Assembly (NCBI GenBank): GCA_964448285.1
Contig: CAYUWG010000044.1
Location: 1 to 32,523 of the forward strand
From: CAYUWG01 sp964448285
Lineage (GTDB): Bacteria; Bacteroidota; Ignavibacteria; SZUA-365
Length of the DNA: 32,523 bases
Direction of reading: 5' to 3'
Shown: piece after piece, positions 16,704 to 25,103 of the stretch
Position numbering within the stretch: position 1 is the first letter of the stretch
Layout of the letters: each line of letters opens with the position of its first letter
Translations under genes and position numbers: made by a program
The notes under the pieces: model-generated
Database searches by the model: none
What the model was told of the DNA's origin: nothing
What the model saw: the letters and a program-made list of their open reading frames with translations, nothing else

Positions 16704-17231
16704 ATGACAAAATCCACACCGGTTCGCATTCATCTCTCGCACATACCATCACCAGTCGGAACGCTGCACGTCGCAAGCATCGATGATGTCGCGTACTACA
16801 TTGCCTTCGATACGAGAAATCATGAAAGCGAGATGGAATCATACTTCCGGAGAAGCTTCGGAAGCTATGAACTCCTCGCGGGCAACAGCGCCGCAAAGAA
16901 AATCCTTTATGAATTGGAGCACTACTTCGAAGGGACGCTTCGCCGGTTCACGGTAAAGACGCATCTCTTCGGAACGGATTTCCAGCTACAGGTCCTTACC
17001 GCGCTTCGAACAGTTCCATTCGGCCGGACGACAACCTACAAGACGGTTGCGGAGATGATCGGCAATCCGGCAGCGACGCGGGCAGTCGGAGGCGCCGTTG
17101 GAAGCAATCCTATCCCCATCATCGTGCCGTGCCATCGAGTGATTGGCGAGAACGGCAAACTCGTTGGTTTCGGCGGCGGGATTGAGAGAAAGAAAAAACT
17201 TCTGCGACTTGAGGGTTCGCTGTTGGTGTGA
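16704..17231 (+). CDS. ogt: Methylated-DNA-protein-cysteine methyltransferase (Ogt/MGMT)
   Basis: A 175-residue protein of the O6-alkylguanine-DNA alkyltransferase family, which removes alkyl groups from guanine by irreversible transfer to an active-site cysteine. The active site is IIVPCHRVIG with Cys143. The DNA-binding wing region FGRTTTYKTVAEMIGNP, then TRAVGGAVGSNP, is intact. The N-terminal ~80 residues form the short variable domain (SPVGTLHVAS); there is no AraC/Ada regulatory domain, so this is the Ogt form. It begins 89 bases after the preceding gene and ends ten bases before the mannosidase start. Confidence 0.95.
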   Translation: MTKSTPVRIHLSHIPSPVGTLHVASIDDVAYYIAFDTRNHESEMESYFRRSFGSYELLAGNSAAKKILYELEHYFEGTLRRFTVKTHLFGTDFQLQVLTALRTVPFGRTTTYKTVAEMIGNPAATRAVGGAVGSNPIPIIVPCHRVIGENGKLVGFGGGIERKKKLLRLEGSLLV

Positions 17232-17241
17232 GTGACGGGAA

Positions 17242-19947
17242 TTGAAAGACTCCCCAACCTATCACCTTATCTCACATGTTCATTGGGACAACGAATGGGT
17301 GACCTCCTTCGAGGAAGGCCGCGTGCTTTTTTGCGACTTCATGGATGCGCTCTTCGATGTTTTGGAATCGGATGAACGCTTCGCCGGATTCATCCTCGAT
17401 GGACAGATGGCTGTCTTGCAACATTATTTAGAACTGATGCCGCATATGAAGGCGCGTATCCGAAGACACGCCGAATCAGGGAGGTTGTCCCTCGGACCCT
17501 GGTGGGTGCTTGCAGATGAATTCCTCCCGAGTGGTGAATCGCACGTCCGAAATCTCTTGTACGGAATGCAGGCAGCGCGAGCGTTCGATTCATCGTTGAT
17601 GGTCGGTTATCTCCCCGATCAATTCGGACACATCGCACAGATGCCGCAGATACTTCGTGGCTTCGGAATTGCGTTCGCCGTGATATACAGAGGCTTCGGT
17701 GGCGAGAAAGGACAGGAGTCTTCCGAGTGGGAATGGTGCGCGCCTGATGGTTCATCGGTGTTGACGGTGCATCTTCCTCGCGATGGCTATAGCTTCGGGT
17801 ACTTCGCAAACGACAATGAGGAAGAGGCGCTCGCGCGTTTCATGCGACTGAAGCAGGAACTCGACGAAAGAGCGACAACATCACAGCGTTTCGTACTCAA
17901 CGGCGGCGACAGGCATTGGCCGGATCGAACCGTAACGCGCGTTGCAAAGATGCTTTCAGAAAGGACGGGATGTCAGGTTGTGCATTCGACGCTGCCGAGA
18001 TATTTCGATTCGCTTCAAGCTGAACTGCACGAAATCGAACTCCCTAAGATCAGTGGCGAAACGCGCTTCGGATTGCGTCATGCATTTGCGGTCGTCGGAG
18101 GAACGGCGTCGAGTCGTATGGTCATCAAGCAGGAGAATTATCGTTGCCAATCGCTATTGCTGAATGTCGTCGAGCCGCTCAACGCGCTGAACGTGCTCGC
18201 GGGAAATAACAGTCGGAAGGACTTGATACGTCATGCGTGGTACCTCCTTCTGTCGAATCAGGAGCACGACGTCATCTGCGGAACGTCGATCGACAGCGTG
18301 TACCGCGAGGCGATGGTGCGATTCAAGAAAGTACAAGAGTTAGGAGAAGCGGTAGCGAAGCAGGCATTTGAAGAGTTGATCGATTCGGATGATGTACCAT
18401 CGTCCAATCACGTTCTTGAAAAGGATGGGGAAACTGTTGAAGGAGAGAAAGACGATGACCGGACATTGGTGTTCTTCAATCCTCTTCCATATGAGAGAAC
18501 GGAGGTCGTGGAATGTGAGATCAACTTTCATCTCAAGGACGTAGTGATTGGAATCAATCCTGATGCAAAAGGAAGCGAGCGAGTGGAGGCCGTGAAGGGA
18601 TTTCGTTTGCTCGATGAACAGGGGGAGGAAGTGACGTACCAGATACTCAAACGCGAAGAAGCATTCGGCTTGATTCCTTCGCGGACGGCATATCCACGTC
18701 AATTACTTGTCGAGCGATTTACCTGCCTCGTGAGTGTGCATCTTCGGCCGTGTGGTTTTACTTCCATTGCCGTTGAAAGAGCGGACTCGTTCCAGTTCTT
18801 CGAGTCACCGATCATCTGTTCGGAGAACTCATTGCGTGATGAAAATCTGCGCGTCGCCGTCGAGCCGGATGGGACATTATCCATGGAACGTGACGGACAT
18901 GCGTTCACAGGTTTGAACTGCTTTGAAGATGGCGGCGACGTCGGTGATGAGTATTCGTGGTGCTTTCCGGAAAATGACCGGATCATTCGTTCATCGGATT
19001 ATGCGGCTTCCGTGAAGTTGATTGAGCGTGGTCCGCTTCGCGCCAAACTTCTCGTGACAACTCGTATTGAAATTCCGGTGTCTGCAAGCGACGATCTGAA
19101 GTCACGGAGTGATACGACGGACACGATGGAAATTCAAACAGCCATTTCCATCACGGCACATTCACCGAGAGTGGATGTGAGAACGGAATTGCGTAACACG
19201 ACGCACGACCATCGGCTCCGCGTGCTTTTTCCAACCGGATTGCATACGAACATCTCACACGTCGACGCACAGTTCGCAATCGTCCGTCGCGAACATCGCG
19301 CGTTCGATTGGGATGAGTTCGATATCGAGAAGCCGCTGAACCTTGAAGTAATGCAGCGTTTCGTGACCGTGCAGGACGAGCAGAAAGCATTCACGCTGAT
19401 GTCCCGTGGGTTGCCGGAGTATGAGCTTGCAACGGACGGTTCTGGCCTGCTTGCGCTGACACTCCTTCGCTGCGTCGGTGAGCTTTCGCGTTCGAACCTT
19501 GCAACACGACCCGGAGGCGATGCCGGTTGGAAGAACAGCACACCCGAAGCGCAGTGCATCGGACAGCACGTGTTCGAGTACGGCCTCTTGCTTCATTCTG
19601 CAACACAAACATTCGAGGAAGTTCTACAGGAAGCGCGGAGCTACCACACACCGGTTACGGTTCTAGCGCGCAAAGCCCGCACGGAGATGAAGTCCTCACG
19701 TTTTCAACTCGATGCAGCCCGTGCTGAACTCACGTGTTTGAAAGAGGCTGAAGATGGAAGCGGCGTGATCATACGACTCTGCAATCCGACAGGTTTGGAA
19801 GAGATGGTCTCAATGCGATTCTCATCTGACGCCGCCGTCTCTTCAGCTTCCTTCGATGAGCAGATTTCCGAAGCCGTTCTTTCCAAGAAACAGACCAGCG
19901 AGATAGTCCTTGAACCTTACAAGATCCGGACATTACACTTTCTGTGA
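17242..19947 (+). CDS. Glycoside hydrolase family 38 alpha-mannosidase
   Basis: A 901-residue protein, close to the usual size of bacterial GH38 enzymes (MngB-like, ~880). The N-terminal catalytic domain has HVHWDNEW (12-19), which supplies zinc ligands, and GYLPDQFGH (122-130), in which Asp126 is the expected nucleophile. A later motif, SNQEHDVICGTSIDSVYREA, matches the conserved H-D...G-T-S-D of the family. The C-terminal two thirds are beta-sandwich-like. There is no signal peptide, so it probably works in the cytoplasm on imported mannosides. The start is TTG 17242. It belongs with the sugar-catabolism genes downstream. Confidence 0.93.
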   Translation: MKDSPTYHLISHVHWDNEWVTSFEEGRVLFCDFMDALFDVLESDERFAGFILDGQMAVLQHYLELMPHMKARIRRHAESGRLSLGPWWVLADEFLPSGESHVRNLLYGMQAARAFDSSLMVGYLPDQFGHIAQMPQILRGFGIAFAVIYRGFGGEKGQESSEWEWCAPDGSSVLTVHLPRDGYSFGYFANDNEEEALARFMRLKQELDERATTSQRFVLNGGDRHWPDRTVTRVAKMLSERTGCQVVHSTLPRYFDSLQAELHEIELPKISGETRFGLRHAFAVVGGTASSRMVIKQENYRCQSLLLNVVEPLNALNVLAGNNSRKDLIRHAWYLLLSNQEHDVICGTSIDSVYREAMVRFKKVQELGEAVAKQAFEELIDSDDVPSSNHVLEKDGETVEGEKDDDRTLVFFNPLPYERTEVVECEINFHLKDVVIGINPDAKGSERVEAVKGFRLLDEQGEEVTYQILKREEAFGLIPSRTAYPRQLLVERFTCLVSVHLRPCGFTSIAVERADSFQFFESPIICSENSLRDENLRVAVEPDGTLSMERDGHAFTGLNCFEDGGDVGDEYSWCFPENDRIIRSSDYAASVKLIERGPLRAKLLVTTRIEIPVSASDDLKSRSDTTDTMEIQTAISITAHSPRVDVRTELRNTTHDHRLRVLFPTGLHTNISHVDAQFAIVRREHRAFDWDEFDIEKPLNLEVMQRFVTVQDEQKAFTLMSRGLPEYELATDGSGLLALTLLRCVGELSRSNLATRPGGDAGWKNSTPEAQCIGQHVFEYGLLLHSATQTFEEVLQEARSYHTPVTVLARKARTEMKSSRFQLDAARAELTCLKEAEDGSGVIIRLCNPTGLEEMVSMRFSSDAAVSSASFDEQISEAVLSKKQTSEIVLEPYKIRTLHFL

Positions 19948-19995
19948 CAAACCTTGGAGATCTACCTGTCCCTGAAATAAGTACGGATATCGCTG

Positions 19996-20022
19996 AATGT
20001 GTCCTTGGTAAAAGGACACATT
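19996..20022 (+). repeat. Perfect 11-bp hairpin at the truncated DUF4143 gene
   Basis: AATGTGTCCTT (19996-20006), loop GGTAA, then the exact reverse complement (20012-20022). No T-run follows, so it is not a standard terminator. It covers the TTG that opens the fragment at 20021 and lies close to where the ATPase sequence is cut off. Confidence 0.6.
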
Positions 20023-20845
20023 GATGATAGTTTCACGCATGGCACTGCATCCGATACTTCTCGAAAAACGCTTTCGAGAATACCTTGTCGTCGGCGGGTT
20101 TCCGGAAGTCCAGGGACTCCAAACGGGACTGAGAGTCGAAATCATTCAGGGGTATGTCGATACCGTTCTCTTTCGTGATATCATGGAGCGATACGGTATT
20201 ACGCAAGTTGCGACGTTGCGATGGCTCGTTCGGCAGTGTCTTCGAAATCCCGCTTCCTTATTCAGCGTGCCTCGATTTCATCAAGACCTCAAATCGCAAG
20301 GACACGGGATTTCAAAAGACACACTTCATTCCATGTTCGGTTATCTGATCGATGCCTTCCTTATCAGTTCGATACCACTGTCAACATCCTCAGAGAGGAA
20401 GCGGAATTCCAATCCTCGCAAGATATACCCCAGCGATCCCGGTTTGATCGGCGCTTTCGATATCAATGGACGCACGAACACGGGTCACTCTCTCGAAACC
20501 GTCATCGTCGGAGAACTGGAAAGAAGAAAGGCCGAGATCGGCTATATGAAAACAGCATCAGGCTATGAGGTCGATTTCCACGCGCGATATTTCGATGGAA
20601 CGGAAGAACTCATCCAGGTGTGCGCGGACATTTCTTCCGATGAAACGCGTGAACGTGAAATACGAGCGTTAAGAGATGCTGCGGAAGAGCATCGCCGGGC
20701 TGTGAAGCGTCTGCTCATCTTAGATCGTCAACAGGCGCTCAGCTTGCAGCTTCCCGATGTGATCGTGCAGCCGGTGTACGAGTGGTTACTGCTGAACGAA
20801 AATGAAGCCGGTAACACGCGCACGAGGAGAAGAATGGACAAGTAG
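20021..20845 (+). pseudogene. DUF4143 ATPase fragment, AAA+ domain missing
   Basis: The 274-residue frame corresponds to the C-terminal half of AAA_14/DUF4143 ATPases: EYLVVGGFPEVQ, YVDTVLFRDIMERYG and KIYPSDPGLIGAF, then GYEVDFHAR in the nuclease-like end. The usual N-terminal ATPase (Walker A and B, about 200 residues) is absent. An in-frame TAA at 20009 closes the frame, and only 73 bases separate it from the mannosidase stop. It is therefore most likely a 5'-deleted copy; translation from TTG 20021 or the ATG codons at 20024 and 20039 cannot be excluded. It interrupts the sugar cluster. Confidence 0.75.
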
Positions 20846-20849
20846 ATTC

Positions 20850-20865
20850 TCAAACCGCGGTTTGA
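20850..20865 (+). promoter_or_regulatory. 16-bp perfect palindrome, candidate operator
   Basis: TCAAACCGCGGTTTGA is a perfect 16-base palindrome 36 bases before the DUF455 gene, ten bases upstream of a -10-like GATAAT (20875-20880). Its place over the -35 region suits a dimeric regulator. The centre is GC rather than the CG of classical LacI operators, so the family is open. Confidence 0.45.
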
Positions 20866-20901
20866 TATGTTACCGATAATGAAATTACTCGATGAACACT
20901 C

Positions 20902-22116
20902 ATGAGCACGTCTTCATACTTAGATAAACAAAGCGTCATTCGCTATCTCAAGCACTACCGCTTTCTGAAAAATCAATTCATGGAATTTCAAGGCGGATGG
21001 GTGCAGACCATTCCTGAGCTTGACATCAAAGAGCAATTCGGCAGGCAGGTCTATACCGATGCCCAGCATTCTGAACTTCTGCGGCAGAGGCTTTCCTATC
21101 TCGGGGCGCGAAGCGAGGATCGACAGAGTCCACTCGTAACGAATGTCTTCCTCGAGTTTCTCCAATTCCTGTGGGACAATTGCTCTTCGACTTGCGAGAA
21201 GTTGTTTGCGATCGACGTTCTCTTGCGTGAAGACTTACTCGCCCATATGCGCAGGCATATTCTCGCAACTTCCGATCCCGAAGATGAAGCAACGGGTAAC
21301 ATCCTTCGCGTCATGATCGAGGAGGATGCAGCGTGTATCGCATGGACGAAGGAGCGCATTGCCGGACTTGATCCCGCCGGAGCCCTGCTCACGAAGAAAG
21401 AAATGGATGAATTGCACGAGCGCTATAGAACTACCGGAGGATTCATCGAGGAAGGTCCCGTGAAAGCGCATTCCGTGCGACGCGCGTTCGGCTACAGTGC
21501 GAAGCCCTCCCGCCCGGCGTATTACACCGTCATCGAAAGAGCGGAGGAGTATGACGGCAAGGCGAATTCGTTTGAAACGGAGCAAGGAAAGAAGCGCCTG
21601 CTTCATGACCTCGTCGATTGCGAATACATCACGGTCGAGCGCGTGGGTCAGTTGCTTGCAGAGTTTCCTGAGCTGCCGTGGCAGATGCGTTTGCAACTCG
21701 CGAAGCAATCATGGGATGAAGCGCGCCATGCCGAAGCGCTTACGCGGCGTCTCGAAGAACTCGGCGGGCGCATGGGCGACTATCCCGTCAACTACTGGGG
21801 CTGGCAGGTGGACGTCAACAGGCCCGACCCGTTGGAGCGGCTCGCGCTGTCCAACGCGACATTCGAGCGCGAAGCGTGCAAGCATCTCGATTCATGGATT
21901 GAAACGGCGCGCGCAACCGGCGACGAAGAATCCGCGCGCGTTATCGAGTTCATCCTCATGGATGAAGTTACCCACGTACAGATCGGAAAGCATTGGGTCG
22001 AAGAGCTGACGAAGAACGACCCGATACGGCGTGCGCGCGTGCTCAACTATCCCCGTTCCATTCTCGAATCACAGCGACCGAAAGGCATCCGGCTCGATGA
22101 TCTCGCAAAGGTCTGA
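20902..22116 (+). CDS. DUF455 ferritin-like protein
   Basis: A 404-residue, largely helical protein resembling DUF455/ferritin-like diiron proteins. Metal-ligand motifs are visible: SWDEARHAEALTRRL (E and H one turn apart), FEREACKHLDSW, then MDEVTHVQIGKHWVEEL, a repeated E...E-x-x-H arrangement. The N-terminal half also has TDAQHSELLRQRL and EEDAACIAWTKE, suggesting a degenerate second bundle. Activity is not established for the family; oxidation or hydroxylation chemistry is a guess. The next gene starts six bases after its stop, so it is cotranscribed with the TIM-barrel gene and probably belongs to the same pathway. Confidence 0.8.
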   Translation: MSTSSYLDKQSVIRYLKHYRFLKNQFMEFQGGWVQTIPELDIKEQFGRQVYTDAQHSELLRQRLSYLGARSEDRQSPLVTNVFLEFLQFLWDNCSSTCEKLFAIDVLLREDLLAHMRRHILATSDPEDEATGNILRVMIEEDAACIAWTKERIAGLDPAGALLTKKEMDELHERYRTTGGFIEEGPVKAHSVRRAFGYSAKPSRPAYYTVIERAEEYDGKANSFETEQGKKRLLHDLVDCEYITVERVGQLLAEFPELPWQMRLQLAKQSWDEARHAEALTRRLEELGGRMGDYPVNYWGWQVDVNRPDPLERLALSNATFEREACKHLDSWIETARATGDEESARVIEFILMDEVTHVQIGKHWVEELTKNDPIRRARVLNYPRSILESQRPKGIRLDDLAKV

Positions 22117-22122
22117 TGTGCG

Positions 22123-22923
22123 ATGCCGCTTGAACTCGGTATCGTTTCGGATGAACTCTCGGATGATTTTCGGGAAGCGGTACGCATCGGCACGTCTTGG
22201 GGCATCCGGCTTTATGAACTTCGCAACACGGCAGGCGGTCGAATTCCGCAAATTCCGGATGTGGAGAAGAAAAAAATCTGCCATATCATTGACGGCGAAG
22301 GCATCCGGGTCACGGCAGTCTCGCCCGGATTGTTCAAGACATCACTGCGCGATACGACGACAATCCGCAAGCACCTTGACGATGACCTTCGGCGCTCCTT
22401 CGACTTTGCACGTGACGTAGGCTGTTCCCTCGTCATCGTGTTCGGCTTTGAACGGGACACACGTCCCACCTTGGATCAGACACAACAAGCGATCGAATAC
22501 TTGCAGCGTGTGACTGAATTGGCGGAGCTTGAGCAAATGGTTGTTGCGATTGAAAACGAGTACGGCTACGTCTGCGACTCCGGAAGCCGCACAGCGGAGA
22601 TCGTTCGTGCGGTGAACTCGCCTGTGCTGCGCATCAACTGGGACCCGTGCAACGCATTCGGCTGCGGCGAAGAACCCGTCCCCGATGGCTACGAAGCCGT
22701 GAAGCCCTTCATCGCGAACGTCCATGCGAAAGACACCATCGAAGGTTCGCACGTCGCATGTGTACCGATTGGAGAAGGTCGGATTGACTGGGAGAGACAG
22801 ATGGAAGCGCTTATGCGTGATAGAGTTGTTTCTCACATCACAATCGAGACACACTGCCAACCGCTGGTAGAGAATTCGAGGAGGAATGTGGAATGGGTGA
22901 GGGGGAGGGTGGAGATGTTATGA
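22123..22923 (+). CDS. Xylose-isomerase-like TIM-barrel sugar isomerase/epimerase
   Basis: A 266-residue protein of the AP-endonuclease-2/xylose-isomerase-like barrel superfamily. Strand-end metal ligands are recognisable: MVVAIENEYGYVC (Glu), LRINWDPCNAF (Asp), FIANVHAKDT (His) and ITIETHCQP (Glu). The C-terminal helix LVENSRRNVEWVRG closes the fold. The predicted reaction is isomerisation or epimerisation of a free sugar or sugar acid, with the substrate unknown. Its last ~67 bases occur again beyond the KilA-N gene (23802-23868), where the copy has no barrel in front of it. Confidence 0.85.
   Translation: MPLELGIVSDELSDDFREAVRIGTSWGIRLYELRNTAGGRIPQIPDVEKKKICHIIDGEGIRVTAVSPGLFKTSLRDTTTIRKHLDDDLRRSFDFARDVGCSLVIVFGFERDTRPTLDQTQQAIEYLQRVTELAELEQMVVAIENEYGYVCDSGSRTAEIVRAVNSPVLRINWDPCNAFGCGEEPVPDGYEAVKPFIANVHAKDTIEGSHVACVPIGEGRIDWERQMEALMRDRVVSHITIETHCQPLVENSRRNVEWVRGRVEML
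22840..22906 (+). repeat. Direct repeat 1, left copy (3' end of the TIM-barrel gene)
   Basis: Aligns without gaps to 23802-23868, by my count 57 of 67 bases identical. Several differences are at third codon positions (for example CGAGGAGG versus CGAAGAAG), so both copies evolved under coding constraint for some time. The repeat brackets the KilA-N gene. Confidence 0.85.
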
Positions 22924-22942
22924 ACCGGCTATTTGCAAGCAA

Positions 22943-23767
22943 GTGCCCGTGAAGAAAACAAAGAAAGCGACCATCGACGTACAGGGAACGAGTATTACGA
23001 TTCTTTCCATGTTGGACGGAGATTACATTTCGTTGACGGATATGCTCAAGGCAAAAGACGGCGATTTCTTCATATCAGACTGGTTAAGGAATCGGAACAC
23101 GGTGGAGTTTCTTGGAATATGGGAGCGTGTCCATAACCCCGATTTTAATTATGGCGAATTCGCCATAATTAAAAGTCAGGCTGGTCTTAACAGCTACAAG
23201 CTTAGCGTGAAGGAATGGGTGGAAAAAACCCGTGCCATTGGATTGCGGGCGACGGCGGGACGGTACGGTGGCACATACGCGCACGCGGATATCGCATTCG
23301 AATTTGGAATGTGGATAAGCCCGGAATTCAAGGTGTATCTGATTAAAGAATTCAAACGTCTAAAGGAAGATGAAAACCGTAGGCTGTCACTCGCGTGGAA
23401 CCTCAATCGAACATTGTCAAAGCTCAATTATCGGATTCACACAGATGCAATTAAGGCACATTTGATACCGACAGTTATCACCCCAGCGCAGGCATCGGCG
23501 ACATATGCCACTGAGGCCGATTTGCTGAACGTTGCATTGTTTGGCCAGACAGCAAAACAATGGCGCGATTCAAACCCCACATTGGAGGGGAACATGCGCG
23601 AATATGCAACAGTCGAGCAGCTATTGGTATTGGCGAATATGGAAGTGATGAATGCCGAGTTCATACGTATGCGGTTGACGCAGATGGAGCGTGTACAACG
23701 TCTCAATGATATGGCCATACACCAGATGCAGGTACTAACGACTTCGGCCAACAGGCGTCTCAAGTGA
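22943..23767 (+). CDS. KilA-N domain protein
   Basis: A 274-residue protein (GTG start 22943) with a KilA-N domain in its first ~130 residues: ISDWLRNRNTVEFLGIWE, then GLRATAGRYGGTYAHADIAF and EFGMWISPEFKVYLIKEFKR, which is the standard pattern. KilA-N is a DNA-binding fold frequent in phages, large DNA viruses and mobile islands. The C-terminal ~130 residues are helical and function as an unknown partner domain. It sits between a gene end and a diverged duplicate of that end, so it is cargo rather than part of the sugar pathway. A 32-bp perfect palindrome lies inside the domain (23143-23174). Confidence 0.85.
   Translation: MPVKKTKKATIDVQGTSITILSMLDGDYISLTDMLKAKDGDFFISDWLRNRNTVEFLGIWERVHNPDFNYGEFAIIKSQAGLNSYKLSVKEWVEKTRAIGLRATAGRYGGTYAHADIAFEFGMWISPEFKVYLIKEFKRLKEDENRRLSLAWNLNRTLSKLNYRIHTDAIKAHLIPTVITPAQASATYATEADLLNVALFGQTAKQWRDSNPTLEGNMREYATVEQLLVLANMEVMNAEFIRMRLTQMERVQRLNDMAIHQMQVLTTSANRRLK
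23143..23174 (+). repeat. 32-bp perfect palindrome inside the KilA-N coding sequence
   Basis: The left half is TTTTAATTATGGCGAA and the right half is its exact reverse complement, with no loop. In the gene's frame it encodes FNYGEFAIIK, and the phase is such that the minus strand encodes the same peptide. It could form a cruciform, or a hairpin in the mRNA. Confidence 0.9.
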
Positions 23768-23801
23768 TAATCGAATGATGGACACAGGCAAATTACAATT
23801 G

Positions 23802-23868
23802 ACCATCGCGACACACTGCCATCCGCTTGTTGAGAATTCGAAGAAGAATGTCGAGTGGGTGAAGGGGA
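23802..23868 (+). pseudogene. Direct repeat 1, right copy: orphan 3' end of a TIM-barrel gene
   Basis: Encodes TIATHCHPLVENSKKNVEWV, matching the last strand and helix of the intact barrel protein (TIETHCQPLVENSRRNVEWV). The rest of that gene is missing. The frame runs on without the original stop into the following remnant. It lies 34 bases after the KilA-N stop. Confidence 0.85.
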
Positions 23869-23901
23869 CAATGAAGTCATACATCATAAAGGAGTTCTCC
23901 C

Positions 23902-23976
23902 ATGGTTCCAATTCTTTCCCTCTTGCTGCCCATCTTGATATATGCTGTCGCGATTTATGATAGTTTCGTTATTTAA
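23902..23976 (+). pseudogene. Direct repeat 2, left copy: truncated start of the 25606 membrane protein
   Basis: Behind CATAAAGGAG an ATG opens a 24-codon frame beginning MVPILSLLLPILIYAVAI. The intact gene at 25606 begins MVPLSSLLLPVLLSAVAV behind CATAAAAGGAG. The leader is nearly identical and about 70% of bases match over the first 19 codons. Then similarity stops and the frame ends at TAA 23974. It follows directly on the barrel remnant, so the two preserve the old junction between the barrel gene and the membrane-protein gene. Confidence 0.8.
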
Positions 23977-23988
23977 ACTGTTCATTCT

Positions 23989-25101
23989 GTGAGTAATTCG
24001 AGCAAGAGTCATCACTCATTGCACAAAAAGATCCGCATCTCCATCCTCTACCCCGGCAATCACGAAACGCGGCGGAACGCAACTTCTGAGAATAACCGCT
24101 TCGCAAATCTCTTCCGCGCGTTTGCGGAGCGGCACATCCATGTTGAGCCCGCGGTGTATCACGATGACTTCCGCGATGAGGTGCGCGCCCAGCTCATGCA
24201 GTGCGACGCCGTGCTGGTCTGGGTCAATCCCGTGCACGAGGGAAGGGACAGAACGCTGCTCGACGCGATGCTGCGCGACGTTGCGGCATCGGGCGTGTTT
24301 GTCAGCACCCATCCTGACATCATCCTGAAGCTTGGTACCAAGGAAGTCCTGTATGACACTCGCACGATCGGCTGGAGCTGCGACACGCATCGGTACATGA
24401 GCATGAAACAGATGATCTCCGAACTCCCCGTGCGTCTGGCAGAGGGAAAGGCCCGCGTCCTCAAACAAGTCCGCGGAAACGGCGGTGACGGCGTCTGGAA
24501 AGTCCAACTGCCAACAGAGCGCGCCCATGACTATTCCCGCCAGACCGCGACGCTTCCGCACTCGGAAACTATCGTGCGCGTCCGTCATGCGAAGAAGGGA
24601 TGCATCGAGGAAGAAATCCCGCTCGGTGCTTTCTACGACCGGTGCCAACCGTATTTTCTCAACAACGGCAGGATGATCGATCAGGAATATCAGGAGCGGC
24701 TCACTGAAGGCATGGTGCGCTGCTATCTCGTGCATGACACGGTCGCGGGATTCGGCCATCAGGAAGTCAACGCGCTGTATCCACCGCCGCCGGGAGCGCC
24801 CCCGAAAGATGCGCCCCAGCCTGGACCGCGCCTGTATCATCCGCCCTCCATGCCGGTGTTTCAACACCTGAAACAGCAGCTGGAAACGGAATGGGTGCCC
24901 GCCGCGCAACGGCTTCTGGATATTGAAACCGCGCGTCTGCCAGTGCTCTGGGATTGCGATTTTCTCCTCGGCCCGAAAACCGCAGACGGCGATGACACCT
25001 ATGTTCTCTGCGAGATCAACGTCAGCAGTGTCGCGCCCTATCCCGAATCCGTCGTCCCGTTCGTTGTCGATGCCACGCTTGCCCGTATAACTGCACATTG
25101 A
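23989..25101 (+). CDS. ATP-grasp-like protein (Cj0069/DUF6815-like)
   Basis: A 370-residue cytoplasmic protein (GTG start 23989). The N-terminal pre-ATP-grasp region has ISILYPGNHETRRNA, DAVLVWVNPVHEGRDR and FVSTHPDIILKLGTKEVLYD. The middle shows VLKQVRGNGGDGVWKV, the glycine-rich lid of ATP-grasp ligases. Late motifs include LWDCDFLLGP and YVLCEINVSS with the metal-binding E-x-N. The outline matches glutathione-synthetase-like proteins of the Cj0069 group, a recollection I hold at moderate confidence. The expected reaction is ATP-dependent ligation of an unknown acid to an amine. Codon use is visibly richer in G and C than that of its neighbours, consistent with transfer. Coupled with the next gene. 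Confidence 0.75.
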   Translation: MSNSSKSHHSLHKKIRISILYPGNHETRRNATSENNRFANLFRAFAERHIHVEPAVYHDDFRDEVRAQLMQCDAVLVWVNPVHEGRDRTLLDAMLRDVAASGVFVSTHPDIILKLGTKEVLYDTRTIGWSCDTHRYMSMKQMISELPVRLAEGKARVLKQVRGNGGDGVWKVQLPTERAHDYSRQTATLPHSETIVRVRHAKKGCIEEEIPLGAFYDRCQPYFLNNGRMIDQEYQERLTEGMVRCYLVHDTVAGFGHQEVNALYPPPPGAPPKDAPQPGPRLYHPPSMPVFQHLKQQLETEWVPAAQRLLDIETARLPVLWDCDFLLGPKTADGDDTYVLCEINVSSVAPYPESVVPFVVDATLARITAH

Positions 25102-25103
25102 CC

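Noticed and set aside
22840..23868. KilA-N region as a simple insertion with target-site duplication
   Set aside because: Flanking copies are 67 bases and differ at about 15% of positions, and no transposase or terminal inverted repeats are visible, so a transposon with fresh target duplication does not fit.
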